Assembly (NCBI GenBank): GCA_030490835.1
Contig: CM059973.1
Coordinates: 88,681,641 to 88,745,640, forward strand
Source: Annona cherimola
Lineage: Eukaryota; Streptophyta; Magnoliopsida; Magnoliales; Annonaceae
Direction of reading: 5' to 3'
Length of the DNA: 64,000 bases
Position 1 is the first letter of the stretch, and every line of letters starts with the position of its first letter. The notes under the pieces are model-generated. The model had not been told where the DNA came from. It saw only the letters and a program-made list of their open reading frames with translations, and made no database searches. This document shows positions 1 through 12,185 of the stretch, piece after piece. The position numbers and the translations under genes are program-made.

Positions 1-382
1 TCATTTCATATATTACTTTTTTAATATCTAAACTCTATGATATTTATGATTTTAAAATTTAAATATTTTGAAAATTTTAGTATATTACGTTTATTTTTAA
101 ATTTTAACATTCAATCCCAAATGACATTAAATATTTATAATATATAAGTTTTCAATTAAAATAATTTTTGGAATCATAATACATAATTTAGATACAAAAT
201 GAAAGATTGCAATCATTTATATTTTATTGTAAAGCACTCCATTCAAACTTTCGTAAGAAATCACTTCACTTCCTATAAATTTATTATATAATGACTACCA
301 ATTTTTAAGATTGCTATTCAAATAACATCATTATTTATATTTTTTACTTCCATATTATAACATGCATTAGCAAATTCTTTTT

Positions 383-585
383 TTTATAGAATTTTTTATT
401 AATATTGTACACACTGTGATATCTGATATTACAAATCAGGCTTATTCACACAACTTCAAAACGGAAGGACATCTTATAAAATATTCTTATACTCAGAAAA
501 CTAACAATAAAATATCTCGAGTTTTGAACTCATGACAGTCAGCATCAGAACTGTCGCTGCAACCAACCGGGCTAACTCCAGTTTG
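383..585 (-). mobile_element. tRNA-derived SINE-like element
   Basis: On the minus strand it starts near tagcccggttggttgcag (A-box-like) and carries B-box-like gagttcaaaactcg about 40 nt on, then non-tRNA sequence ending in an A-rich tail near 383. Box order and spacing fit a pol III-transcribed SINE. No clear target duplication was identified. Confidence 0.5.
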
Positions 586-1153
586 CTATGTATCAACAAA
601 TTAAGTTAACATTGTTGTGATGTTGTGATAAAATTGCACACGCGTATATGCAAATGTGTAAACAGTTTAATAGGATGAGAATGAGATAACGATATATAAT
701 GAAAAAATGTTAGAATGTATTAGGAATAAAAAAAGGTGCAATAGAATTGTAAAAAATTGTATTAACAATGAAAAAATGGTTTATTGTTTTTTGGAGGACG
801 GAAATTTTTTTTTTTTTAGAAAATGAAATTTTTTATTTCATCCCCTCCTATCAGACACGTGAACTGGAGCCATCGGAGTTTCCAACCGGTGAACCCGTTG
901 GCTGGACAACGAAACATGCACCAGACATGCACATGCACGCAAAACCCAACCACATGCGTATGTCCATCATCGTTTTTCGCACGTGGAGAGCTAGCCACAT
1001 ATGTATGTGCCCTTCTTTCCTCTTTTGGGTGTCGACCTAACTCTTACTAGTGCGTGCTGGGAAGCCGCTTTTTTTTTTATTTTTATAGTGCTGGGAAGCT
1101 TCTTGTATTAGAAACTAGGGGCCATCTAGATTCTCAACCACACCTGAAGTTTC

Positions 1154-1185
<32 letters not shown>

Positions 1186-1680
1186 CCTCCATCTTTTTAC
1201 TCTTTATCATGATATCCAAATAGATTTACCGCTGTTCACGATAGTGGAATTGTCCAAGAATGAAAGGTGTCGTGATGTATTAAGAAGTTGAAAATAGTAA
1301 AATTATTATGTATATATTGAAATAGGAAAAAAAAATTAAAATGAAAAAACTTTCTTAAGAACAAAAAAAAATCATATAATTTCCTTATAGCTAGCTAGTC
1401 TGCCTTTCCACTCCACCGGGCTTGAACAGACGCTCATGCATATCCTCGACCCTGGGTGGAAAGCGGGTCATCTTTTCACCTTGACTACAAATTCACCCCG
1501 TCGACAAACTGTAACTATACTAAACTTAAATTTTTTCCCATCATTTTTACTCTTTTTCGTACATGTTTTTATCTTATTAATAGAATGCATTCCACTCTCT
1601 GGGTTCGAAGTCTAGATTATAGTCGCGCACGTTAGTATATAAAATCAAGTTATATTGATCAGGTTCACCTTTTTAACACA
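586..1680. other. AT-rich spacer with a 27-nt poly-A tract
   Basis: No credible gene is present. A poly-A run lies at 1159-1185. The moderately GC-rich patches at 840-1060 and 1390-1510 contain only short frames with no family resemblance. Confidence 0.6.
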
Positions 1681-1681
1681 T

Positions 1682-1971
1682 TTTGACATTGGTTGGGGGT
1701 AAAACTTTTGATGAAAAGTTTTTGAGATAGAAGTTATCACATTGATAGAAAATGATGTGATATAATAGGAGTAATGATGAGAAGTAAAGAGAATAAAGTT
1801 AAAATAGATAGGTTAGTTGTATAGATAGTTGTGTAGAAATGATTGAAAAGTATGATAGTTTGTATAAGAAAATGTGAAAAAATAATTAAAAAATAGAGTA
1901 GTTATGGAGAGTGAAAAGTTTTAGATTGAAAAGTTTTGGTTGACATGTTTATATCCCAAACAAACACACCC
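1682..1971. mobile_element. MITE, GGGTGTGTTTGG family (left end decayed)
   Basis: The interior is very close to the 9593-9858 copy (ggtaaaacttttgatgaaaag, aggagtaatgatgagaag, agataggttagttgta), and the right end reads ccaaacaaacacaccc. The first dozen bases of the left inverted repeat are no longer recognisable. Confidence 0.75.
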
Positions 1972-2479
1972 ATAGTTTAACATTTAAATTATTTAATTAT
2001 CATATTTTATTGATACCTGTACTGAATATTATTTTCTTAGGATTTTTATACAATTAATCTCTTCGTTTTTTCTTTATTCATTTTACTACTATCTTTAACT
2101 ACTCCATCAATCATGCACACACTTTCCTCTTTTCTCTATTCCATATTGTATGACAAGAAAATGGAACTTTAACAAAGAGACTATAATTATCTATTTGAAC
2201 TATGGTGCTAGTGGGACTAATGTTAATTATTCAGCCGTGTTTTAGCAATGATCTTTTTAGAAGTTGTCACTCAACGTTATCTTTACTGTTGTCACTCAAA
2301 AATGACTTTTTTTAACGCATATTATTTTATTGTTCCTAAAACCAAGATTTTAGTGGTGACAATTATATATGTTGCTCCAAAAAGTTAATCTTTTAGTGGT
2401 AATAATTATCTATGTCCCTAATTAGTATTGTCTATAAAAAGAGCTAATATCAAAAAGATATATTCACATATCTAAAAGA

Positions 2480-2605
2480 GTAATGCTGAGTTTATATATT
2501 AAATAAACAAGTATATAAAGAAAAAATAAAAATATTTTAATAGATTTTTAAGATGGGCTAAGTGAGTCATTTGTTTTGATATGGCTAACAAAATCATCCC
2601 TCATT
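2480..2605. mobile_element. Partial foldback MITE, same family as 11778-12180
   Basis: It retains the right arm gatgggctaagtgagtcatttg and ggctaacaaaatcatccctc, plus the preceding aaataaacaagtatataaag core. The left half is missing. Confidence 0.6.
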
Positions 2606-4478
2606 GTCGGTAAAGACATGCGTAAAATGTTAATTTTTCTTATAATAATACAAATTTTACTGTTTTTCTTTACTAGAAGAAAGTATTTCCATTTACACCT
2701 TAATTTCAATATTGCTTGGATTCTACTTTTATAAAACAAACTTCAGTGAAATTTCATCTTTTTTGGCTTATATCAATAATTGATGAAAATTCACTCCATT
2801 TATTATATATTTAGTACTATATTCGTCTGGCCTATGACATCTGATCATTTCTGACATGATTCTGTAGGAGCCTCATTTACAACTATATAAAATAAACATA
2901 ATAAAATGGTTTGATATTAAATATTAAATCTAAATAATATTTTTAACATTTAAATTATATAAAATATTATTCATGTATGGATAAATAATTTTATACAATA
3001 TCATTACATTATAATGCACATAAGAATAAATTTAAACATTTTTCATAAGTTTACATGTGAATATACATTTTTTGAAGCAAATGTTACCGACGCATATCTC
3101 TTATCTGAAGAAAATCTTACTAAACAAATGATGTCGAATATAATAATAAATATCGTGAATTTTCCATCAATCTTGGAAGCGAGCCAAATAGATGTGGTTT
3201 TATGAAAAACTTCGGTGTAACCGATTGTGAGACCCGTGCTTTTTTAAATATAAAAAGAAAATAAAATAAATTTTAATCAACATGGGCTAGACAAGTGGTG
3301 GGAGAAAATGGTGAATAGGAGATAAGACTCCTCAAAATGAATTGGACCAGCTGGTAAAAGGGCACGTGGGCGTTGGAAATTTCAGGATAAGATGTCACAG
3401 ACACATGTCTTTAGGCAGGGGTGTTAAAATGGGCATGCAAGAGAAAAGAGATGTTGAAGTTTCCCCGAAGATTGCCCTGCCACAAGTGGAAATAAAACAA
3501 GATTGCTGGAGGGGCTTGGAAGGATTCCTTTTAAGTGGAGGGCTCCTTTTGAAAGAAACTTTCCTAGAATGGAAGAAATAAAGAAGGTGGAAGGAGCACG
3601 TGAGAGATAAGGCACATGAAGTGTCGGGAGGAGAAAGAGATCAACGAGTTGCATGTGGGAACGAGGAAATAAGACGGTGGACGGAAGCCCCATGATTAGT
3701 AAACCCACCCAAGCCTCATGAGTCGATTGCTACAGCTTTTGCTGCAACCCAACCTTGAAAGGTACGGAAGTTGAACAGGACAATTGTCGCACGTTCCATA
3801 TTAGCATATATATATATCTATCAAGAAAAGTCTGAAGGTGACGTTCAAAGCTGGTATATCGTGATGATTCATGACCAAACGCGTTTTCGTTTGCATGGTT
3901 ACAGTAACTGAGCCATTTCATTGAAGAATCGTTTCACAGTCATGTGGCCACGCATGCAAATAGAAAACACCAATATTCATCGCTACGACGAAAATTATTA
4001 TTTGTTTCTATCTTTTTACAGCCAGATTTTAAATTTAAGATTTGTTTGGAAAGTCACAGAACTCTTGAAGTATGTTTCGATATGTATAAAACTTTTAAGA
4101 CTAAAAGTTTTCAATAAAAAAATTTTCACTTAACATAATTACTATATTCTTAATCATTTTGTTCACATCTTATTATATAATTATCTTACATTTTCATCAT
4201 TTCTATACTATCTTATCGTATTACATCATTGTTTTCTATTTCAAAAACTTTACACCCTTGGATGAAAAATAATTTTTAGTTTGAAGTTTTTAAAATAAAA
4301 GAAAATGATGTTATATAAAAAAGATAACAATAAGAAGTAAAGAAAATAAAATTAAAATAGATAGATTAGTTGTATGATTAATTATGTAAAAATGATTAGA
4401 AAAGATAAGATAATTGTATAAAAATATGTAGAATTAATTAAAAAAGGTAGTTATTGATATTAAAAACTTTTGTAATTA
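2606..4478. other. Spacer, no gene recognised
   Basis: It is mostly AT-rich. 3290-3720 is purine-rich and GC-richer, with overlapping short frames on both strands that resemble nothing known. 4030-4260 and 4255-4480 look like strongly decayed halves of GGGTGTGTTTGG-family MITEs. Confidence 0.5.
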
Positions 4479-4708
4479 AGGACATGTTTGTTTATTACTA
4501 AAATTTTTCAAGCTAAAACTTTTCATCCTTTATAATTATCATATTTTTAAATTTTTTAACATATTTTTATAAGAATATCTTACTTTCAGTTGTTTCTATG
4601 CAACTAACTTATCTATTTTAACTTTATCCTTTTTACTCATCATCGTTACCTATATCATATCATATCATTTATACATAGTCAAAAGTTTTACCACTTTCCA
4701 GACACGAC
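4479..4708. mobile_element. Degenerate MITE, GGGTGTGTTTGG family
   Basis: The left end aggacatgtttgttta and right end ccagacacgac are imperfect inverted repeats, with TTA outside each. The interior is in complementary orientation (caactaacttatctatttt, actcatcatcgttacc). Confidence 0.55.
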
Positions 4709-5065
4709 TTAAAAAAAAAAAGCCCTTACTTACATTGGAAACAAAATTTAGACTATTGCTTATAGTCAAATAGCTATATTATTTATGGACAAAATATAGA
4801 CAGCTAGTAATATGAAATTTGATGGTAAATAATACAAAATCTGGTTGCATTTGACCACATGTCTATATTCTTAAGCCTATAAAATTATTTGGGACAAAAT
4901 TCATATATGTAGGAAGAATTTGTTTGCTGATAGACAAAAATCTGGCCTGGTCCATTGATATTTATTGTACGTAGGGTACAAAATAAACCTATACGAATAA
5001 ATATAAGTTTCATCGATGTAAAGTAAAAACATGGATAGGAAATGATATATGAGGTGATTAAAAAC

Positions 5066-5710
5066 CAATGTTATCAAAAGCAAATTGGTGATCAAATTAG
5101 ATGACCAATTAGTTTGGTCGGAATTGGTTCACACATTGGTTTGATTCGGATTAAACCGTAGCATATATATTATATAATTCTAATACAATAATATTTTGCA
5201 AGTTTAAATATACAACTGATATAATTTTTAGATCTTTTAATAATTATATATGCAATACAAAATATATAATAGATAGTATTCAATGTGTAAGAATAAATGT
5301 ATCATTTAAAAACCAATTACAATATTTCATCATTTAAAATTGTAGATTTTTAAAAAATTATTAAAATAATAATAAAGAAATTAATATTTAAGTGAAAGAC
5401 TTCTTACGCGGGCTCCCACAAAGTCACAAATCACAACAAGCATTTCGTCAACTTCCCGTGCCTCTGGAAGGAGCTAATGAAACTTACGAAGCAGCTAATG
5501 GCAGATGAGTTAGAATGATTTGAAATAACCATTGCGAAAAAATCAAAATGATTGGACATGGTTATCTGGTTTATATAGTTTTACAGTTGTACTGCCATTC
5601 GACCGTGGTTTGAATAACTTAGACGGCTTTTTACCGCTAGACCGGACTGGGTCTTATCAAACCGGGAATAGTATAATTCCCTGTTGGTTCGGTCCAGTTC
5701 GATAGCACTA
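5066..5710. mobile_element. Probable hAT-type non-autonomous element, 645 bp
   Basis: The left end caatgttatcaaaag and complemented right end tagtgctatcgaact match in 9 of 14 positions. The flanks ttaaaaac (5058-5065) and cataaaac (5711-5718) resemble an 8-bp duplication with two changes. Subterminal ggtttgattcgg and accggactggg repeats suit hAT MITEs. The mismatches imply an old insertion. Confidence 0.42.
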
Positions 5711-5995
5711 CATAAAACGCATTAGCAAAGATATTTTCTTTACAATATCAAGCAGGAGACTAAAACTCTCAATACGAGAAGCTATTACTCCTACATTGAG
5801 AGACCACTGCTCCTAATACAAGAACCTTGATAAGGCTCTCACTTTAATCTTAAGCTCAAGTCTTAACCTCCCAAAATTCCATTCATACCTTGAGTAAGTA
5901 CATCATATCAAATAAATTGTATTACAATTGCAAAACTACATTGTTCACAATTAAAATCGTTATAATTATGCTCTCAAAAAATCATCACTAACTCG

Positions 5996-6080
5996 CATAG
6001 AGTGGGACTCGAACCAGGCGCAACCCTTTTGGGCACCACATGCCTGCACCAACTGCTCTACTACCTCGTTGGCACTTGGC
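5996..6080 (-). mobile_element. tRNA-like SINE head
   Basis: Minus strand: gaggtagtagagcagttgg (A-box region) and ggttcgagtcc (perfect B-box consensus), separated by an over-long middle. The acceptor arms do not pair as in a functional tRNA, so a SINE or tRNA-derived relic is likelier than a tRNA gene. Confidence 0.45.
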
Positions 6081-7152
6081 AGTAGACATGTACTTTTATA
6101 GCAAGTAAAATCTTGAATTGTTGTTTATATTTTCGTTCATATCTTTTTATCTATCTGTTTTAACTTTTTTATTTGATTGTCAATATTTTCACTCAATTAC
6201 AACCAATCTGCACAATTCATCAATTTTAAAAGCGTAAGTTTTTCCTATCTAACCTATATTTTTCAGAATAATTATATTTTTTATTTGTGTTTATTATCCT
6301 ATTTTATATGGTTTGACATTTTTTTCCTACCATCGTCCGCGATCGGGTACCTATTCCGTCTTCCAAATGCACAAGTTGACATCATGAAGCCCACATAAGT
6401 TGGCCCAGAAAGGGCATTTTCCAATAAGCCAGTAAAGTTTTAGATGTTGAGTGCCGATCGGAAAAGATCATTCGGCTTAGATGTTACGCATTTATATATA
6501 ATTGAGCAATATTTAATAACATTTTTTATATCGGGAAAAACCAAAAAAATATTTTTATATCAATTTAATAACATTTTTAAATTGACCATCCATAACATCC
6601 TAACTCCTATCCTAGATTCCTAGCCTACCATATAGATATGGTCCGTCGAGGCCCATTAAATTCCTTTAACACGTAGAGCCCAATGAATTTTCTCTCTTTG
6701 AAGTTTGAACCAACTAGCCGCTCAAAATTAGGATCCCTCTTAATAATTTAAAAAAGGACAACTGCTTATAGGAAAAGTCACTTCCGTTTATCTTCATCCA
6801 TTCTACCATGTGGATGATTATTTATCATGTTTTTCATTATTTATATTGTCATAAAAACCCTTATAATTTATCTAGTTTCGTTCTCAATGTGCATTATCTA
6901 GAAATATGTATCGTCTGTAAGTGTGTAAATTATGTAATGAAACAGTTCCATACTAAATATTAATTTTTAAATTGTATTTTTACTATCTAATAGTTTAAAA
7001 ATCAGTACTGATTTTCGAAAATTTAAAAATATTTAAAATTTTCAAAAATAGTAAAACTTGATACACGTCTTAAATACACTTAAATTAACAATTATGTAAA
7101 AAAAATTTAGAAAAATAGAAATGGGTTAAATACACCCGGGTGCATTTAGCCT

Positions 7153-7818
7153 TTCCCAAATAAAACTTTTTGTTAAAAAGTTTTTTCGCTCGAAGGTTTT
7201 TGAAATAAGAGCAAATGATGTGATATGATAAGGGTAACGATGAGAATAAAGAGAATAAAGTTAAGGGTAATTTGCATATATACCCACATAATTTGACGCT
7301 AATTGCAGATATACCCACGTAGTTTCACGAAATGCATATTACCCCCACATAGTTTCACCAAAATTGCGTATTACCCCCACGTCGTTAACTGCCGTTATAT
7401 TTTAAAAAATGATGAAAATGCCCTCATACATTGTTTCACCAAAATTGCATATTACCCCATGAAGATGGGAGCATTTTCGTCATTTTTGAAAATATAACGG
7501 CAGATATTAACAGCAGTTAACGGCGTGGGAGTAATACGTAATTTTGGTGAACTATGTAGGGGTAATATGCATTTCGTGAAACTACGTGAGTATATCCTGC
7601 AATATCGGTGAAACTGTGTGGGTATATATGCAAATTAACCTAAAGTTAAAATACATAGGTTAGTTGTATAAGTGTTATGTAGAAATTATTGAAAAGTAAG
7701 GTAGTTTGTATATGAAGATGTGAAAAAATAATTAAAAATTGGGATAATTGTAGAGAGTAAAAAGTTTTAAATTGAAAAATTTTAGGTAGAAAGTTTTATC
7801 TTTTAGCAAATACACTCA
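7153..7818. mobile_element. Old GGGTGTGTTTGG-family MITE split by a younger insertion
   Basis: Left part 7153-7264 (gatgtgatatgataaggg, gagaataaagtt) and right part 7641-7818 (aaagttaaaatacataggtt ... agcaaatacactc) join to give the normal family order once the insert at 7265-7640 is removed. The ends are decayed. Confidence 0.7.
7265..7640. mobile_element. 376-bp Mutator-type MITE with perfect 9-bp target duplication, nested
   Basis: The ends gggtaatttgcatatatacc and (complement) ggttaatttgcatatatacc extend as an almost full-length hairpin. Identical taaagttaa flanks it at 7256-7264 and 7641-7649. The arms contain repeated cacgtagtttcac-like units and a cgttaactgccgttatat core. It inserted into an existing MITE, fixing the order of events. 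Confidence 0.9.
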
Positions 7819-7929
7819 TAGAATAATATCTTAATAAAAATAAAGAAAAGTATTTAAATTGATATTAATAGTGAAAAAAGTAAGACATGAGGTTGTATAA
7901 GTAATTTAATTGTCAAAATAAAGGAACTT

Positions 7930-8212
7930 TTGTTATACTTGAAAGTTTTCAAACCAAAAGTGTAAAATTTAAAATTTTTTATTTTATATAATCATCTTAT
8001 TTTTAATTATTTATTCACATATTTCTATACAACTATCATATTTTTTAATCGCTTCTACACAATTACTCATATAACTAACCCATCTATTTTAACATTATTC
8101 TCTTTACTCACTATTATTACCCTTATCATATTATATAATATTTTCATTTGAAAAAATTTTATACTAAAAATTTTTAATTAAAATTTTTTATCACTTCCTA
8201 AACACATCTTAA
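7930..8212. mobile_element. Degenerate MITE, GGGTGTGTTTGG family
   Basis: The interior in complementary orientation (ctacacaattactcatat, aacccatctattttaac, ctcactattattaccc) and the right end ttcctaaacacatctt identify the family. The left end is eroded. Confidence 0.5.
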
Positions 8213-9592
8213 GTAGAAAAATAATAATAATATGCCAATTTTCTGTTAAACACAGGGGAAAAATTCCAAACCCTATGTTCTAATCATAAAGCAACTTTAC
8301 AAATGAAATATATAAAATAAAACATCTGCCCAAACGCTTGCGGCATTTGGTATAGTTGATAAAGGACATTCGGATGGGGATTTAATTTGTGATTTTTATA
8401 CTAATTTATTAGCCACCTCTGTCGGGCTCTTGATTAACTCAAGGATTAATTTTAAATATAACCATAAATTTTATCCATGTTTCCGAATATAATCGTACAT
8501 CTTCATCATATTTAAAAGTATTACAATATTTTTAATTTCGCCCATGTACTTTTACTATAATGTCATCGATTAAACACATATTTATTTTTCTCTTTCTAAA
8601 GTAAAGTATAATTTTTGTTGCATATTATCACATTTTTGCATTTTAATAGTTATATGTCAATGACTTATTTTCTGTTTATGTTTAGGTTTTAATGACTTAT
8701 TTTCTGTTAATGCTTAGGTTTTAGTTAAAAGTATTTTCTTTGTAAAAACTCAAGGGTAGACTGATGAGATTACCATAGTCATACCAGGAGATGTACTAAA
8801 AACGCGAAGTAACATTCTCTGACTTTGTATCCTCTGTCCAGCCGTGCTCGCGTGGAACCGAACCGGTAGGTTTTCATCCTTCATCACTATTATTTTTTAA
8901 TTAAAAGAGTCTATCCCTTGAGTTAGGTTACGAAAAATAAGCTTGATTGGATACATGGATCGATCATGACTGATTTCGAACTGATCACATGAATCTACTA
9001 TTGTATTTAATTAATTATGAGGATTTTTATCATAACTAAAATAATAAATATAAAAATGGATTAGAAATTAAAAAACATATATTTGATGAAAATTAAAGGA
9101 ATCAATTCCAAGGGATCAAAGGCTATAATATACTTATTTGTGCCATAATTAGATATAGCCCATAAAATGGACTCCATGTGAAGCATATTATTTTCTTTTA
9201 TTCTGATTTCTTTTCTAGAACTAAAATATTTACCATGTTTAACCATACGCATTTATTTCTGATTCCAGAAGTTTTATCATTCCAAAAATCATATGTATTT
9301 ATAACTTATATATCCATTCTCATGAAAAAAATTTAATTTCAAATATGAGTATAGGTTTTAATTTTATTTCAAGTATAATTGCAAAAAATGACAAATACCA
9401 CCACGCATTTTCACCGAATATGATCGTGTCATTGTTATTGCCCATGTATTTCTACTAAAGTACTTTGATTGATTACCTAAATTCATCTCTAATTTACATG
9501 TAAATAATGATTTTGATTGCACGATATTGTCGAAGCTTCGCATTTTAGCAACCCTATGTATCAATGACATTTTTTAGGTTTAGGGTGTGTTT
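8213..9592. other. Spacer containing one copy of a dispersed repeat
   Basis: No gene recognised. 8440-8790 resembles 9360-9930 over several hundred bases (shared blocks gaatat.atcgt, cccatgta.tt, tgtcaatgac), so they are diverged direct copies; the second is interrupted by the 9593 MITE. A 34-bp tandem repeat (aatgacttattttctgtt) is at 8659-8722. Confidence 0.5.
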
Positions 9593-9858
9593 GGTTGGAG
9601 GTAAAACGTTTGATGAAAAGTTTTGGGGGTAGAAGTTGTCAAATTGATAGAAAATGATGTGATATAACAGGGGTAATGATGAGGAGTAAAGAGAATAAAG
9701 TTAAAATAGATAGGTTAGTTGTATGGGTAGTTGTGTAGAAATGATTGAAAAGTAGAATAGTTTGTATAGAAAAATGTGAAAAAATAATTAAAAAATAGAG
9801 TAGTTATGGAGAGTGAAAAGTTTTAGTTAACATATTTTGGCCCCAAACAAACACACCC
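9593..9858. mobile_element. 266-bp MITE, reference copy of the GGGTGTGTTTGG family
   Basis: The inverted ends gggtgtgtttggttgg and ccccaaacaaacacaccc are flanked by TTA at 9590-9592 and 9859-9861. The TTA duplication and short GC-rich ends fit PIF/Harbinger MITEs. This is the best preserved copy in the window and has no reading frame. Confidence 0.9.
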
Positions 9859-9861
9859 TTA

Positions 9862-11184
9862 GTTGTATTAAGAGTATTTTGGTAAAATGAATAGCGAACT
9901 CGATTAACGTTGTCGTATTTGTAAATATGATAAAAATGCTTAGTCATATTTATAAATGTAAGCTCATTTTTGGAGATGAAGTAAAACTTGCGGTGATATT
10001 TGAATTAACAAAAAAAATACATACTCGCCCTCAAAAGATGCTTTTTATTATAAAATATAATTTCTCAATGAAAATAATGTTTGTTATCATGAGAAAAAAC
10101 TGATGTTAAACAAAATTAACAGTTTAGTTGTAAAAGAATGAAAAAAAGCACACGGCTATATTGAATCATTGCCCAGTCCGCGAAACTTATATTTTTTGTA
10201 TGGTTTGTTTACTGAAATCATCGTCGCCGTTTTATCTTGTGAAAGCTGTGATAGTTAACACACGTCGATGATCATGTGAAATGGCCACTTTGATCATCAT
10301 TTAAAATTTCTTTTAAAGATTGCATTAAGAATTATCAATTTAGGACATATTTAACTAAGAGTGTATTTGAAAATAGATAATAATTTTGAATAAAACGCCA
10401 TTTGCATAAAAGTTTTTTATTAGCATATTTTTACATTTATCTCAGTATCTATTAAAATGAAGGCCCTAAGACATTTTTACAAATGGAATGGAACAATCTA
10501 TTTTCGTCAAACAAGTATAGTTTTACTTTAAAAATCTTGGAAACATAACTTCATCTAAGAATTAGGGAAATGCAGCTCCCAAATAAAATATGGAAAGAAC
10601 GCACTGATGTTAATTAAACATGCAGTAGTAGAATGTTGGCCAGCTCAGTTACTACCAAGGTAGCAACCCAATGGCATTGGTGAAAAAGTTTTAAATTGGT
10701 ATAAACTATAAAGTGATATAATGTAGTAGGGGTAATAATGAGGAGTAAGAAGAATACGATTAAAACAGATAAGTTAATTATATAGATAAATGTGTGGAAA
10801 TAATTGAAAAGTAAAATAGTTATATAGCAAGATATAAAAAAATGTCCAAAAAATATAGCGGTTGTGGAGTGTAAAAACTAGATTAAAAAATTTTGATTTT
10901 AGCCTACCACACTCTAAATAAAAAATTTGTCAAACAAAATTTTTTTCAATTTAAAACTTTTCATTATCTACATCAATTCTAATTTTTAATTAATTTTTCA
11001 TATTTTTTATACAATTATTATAATTTTTAATCATTTTTACGAACCGCAATTACTCTTCATCTATTCTTATCATATTACTTTATTTCCTCTTATTTTAAAA
11101 ATTTCTACACAAAAAACTTTTTATTAAAAAGTTGTATCACATTCCAGATACATCATTAAATAGAAAATAAATTGATTGATTTTA
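9862..11184. other. Spacer with two decayed MITEs
   Basis: No gene recognised. 10675-10915 (gtgatataatgtagtagggg) and 10915-11155 (ccagatacatcatta) keep family-like interiors in opposite orientations but no intact ends. The rest is AT-rich. Confidence 0.5.
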
Positions 11185-11465
11185 GGGTGTGTTTGGTAAT
11201 GAATAAAACTTTTAGTGAAAAGTTTTGGAGAGTAAAAGTTGTCAAATGATGTGATATGATAGAGGTAATGATGAGTAGTAAAGAGAATAAAGTTAAAATA
11301 AATAGGTTAGTTGTGTGGATAGTTGTGTAGAAATGATTGAAAAGTAGGGTAGTTGTATAGGAAAATGTGAAAAAATGATTAAAAAATATGATAGTTATGG
11401 AGAATGAAAAGTTTTAAATTGAAAAATTTTAACTTGACATGTTTTATTAATTGTCAAACACATCA
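11185..11465. mobile_element. 281-bp MITE, GGGTGTGTTTGG family, TTA target duplication
   Basis: It starts gggtgtgtttggtaatg after TTA (11182-11184) and ends gtcaaacacatca before TTA (11466-11468). The interior is in the same order as the 9593 copy. Confidence 0.85.
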
Positions 11466-11777
11466 TTAGTATGCAGAATAAGGTCCCCTTAAATAATTAT
11501 GTTCATTAGTTGTATTAATTTAAGATTTTAAACATTTTGATTATTTTAAATTTAATTGACCTAAAATTAGTTCACATGCTAATTTAACACATGATAAATA
11601 TAAAATAATTATATACAATGAAATTTAAATACGGAAAATGCTAAGGTACGATCAAGTACCGTAAATGAGCTCCCGTGCACGTGGAAATCAAAATCTTGCA
11701 GTTCATTTGATGTAAAAACATTTGTCTTATCATGTTATTAAAAATTATTTCAATTTCGAGTTTCGGAATGTTACACG

Positions 11778-12180
11778 AGGACTGATCTTGTTAACTCAAG
11801 CTAAGTAAATGTTCCACTTAGCCCACTTTAAAAAACCTATTTACAAATTTTTTTTTACTTTTTTCTTCGTGCACTTGTTTATGTAAGTGTATTTAACATA
11901 TAGACCAAGTTTTACTATTTTTGAATATATTTATCTATTTTTTTTAGATGTTTAAACATCTATGTGTATATATATATATTTAAAATACCCTTATTTTTTA
12001 AAAATCTAAAAATATATATATACACATGTCCAAAAATGGTAAAATTTGGTCTATATGTTAAATACAAGTAGATAAACAAGTGTACGAAGAAAAAAGTTAA
12101 AAAAAAGTTGTTTTAAATAAGATTTTTGAGGTGGCTAAGTGAGACATTTATTTAGCCCGGACTAACAAGATCATTTCTCA
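11778..12180. mobile_element. Foldback MITE, about 400 bp
   Basis: The left arm tgatcttgttaactcaagct and the complemented right arm tgatcttgttagtccgggct are inverted copies, continuing through cttagccca. The core has taaatacaagtagataaaca, a motif order also found in the 56828 and 29290 elements. No duplication was resolved. Confidence 0.72.
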
Positions 12181-12185
12181 TGTTA

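Noticed and set aside
3342..3708. Overlapping 79- and 94-codon frames on opposite strands
   Set aside because: Purine-rich strand bias opens both frames; neither shows a known domain, and no splice partner was found.
5996..6080. Functional tRNA gene on the minus strand
   Set aside because: The B box is perfect but the acceptor and D/anticodon arms do not pair at normal lengths; SINE relic is the better reading.
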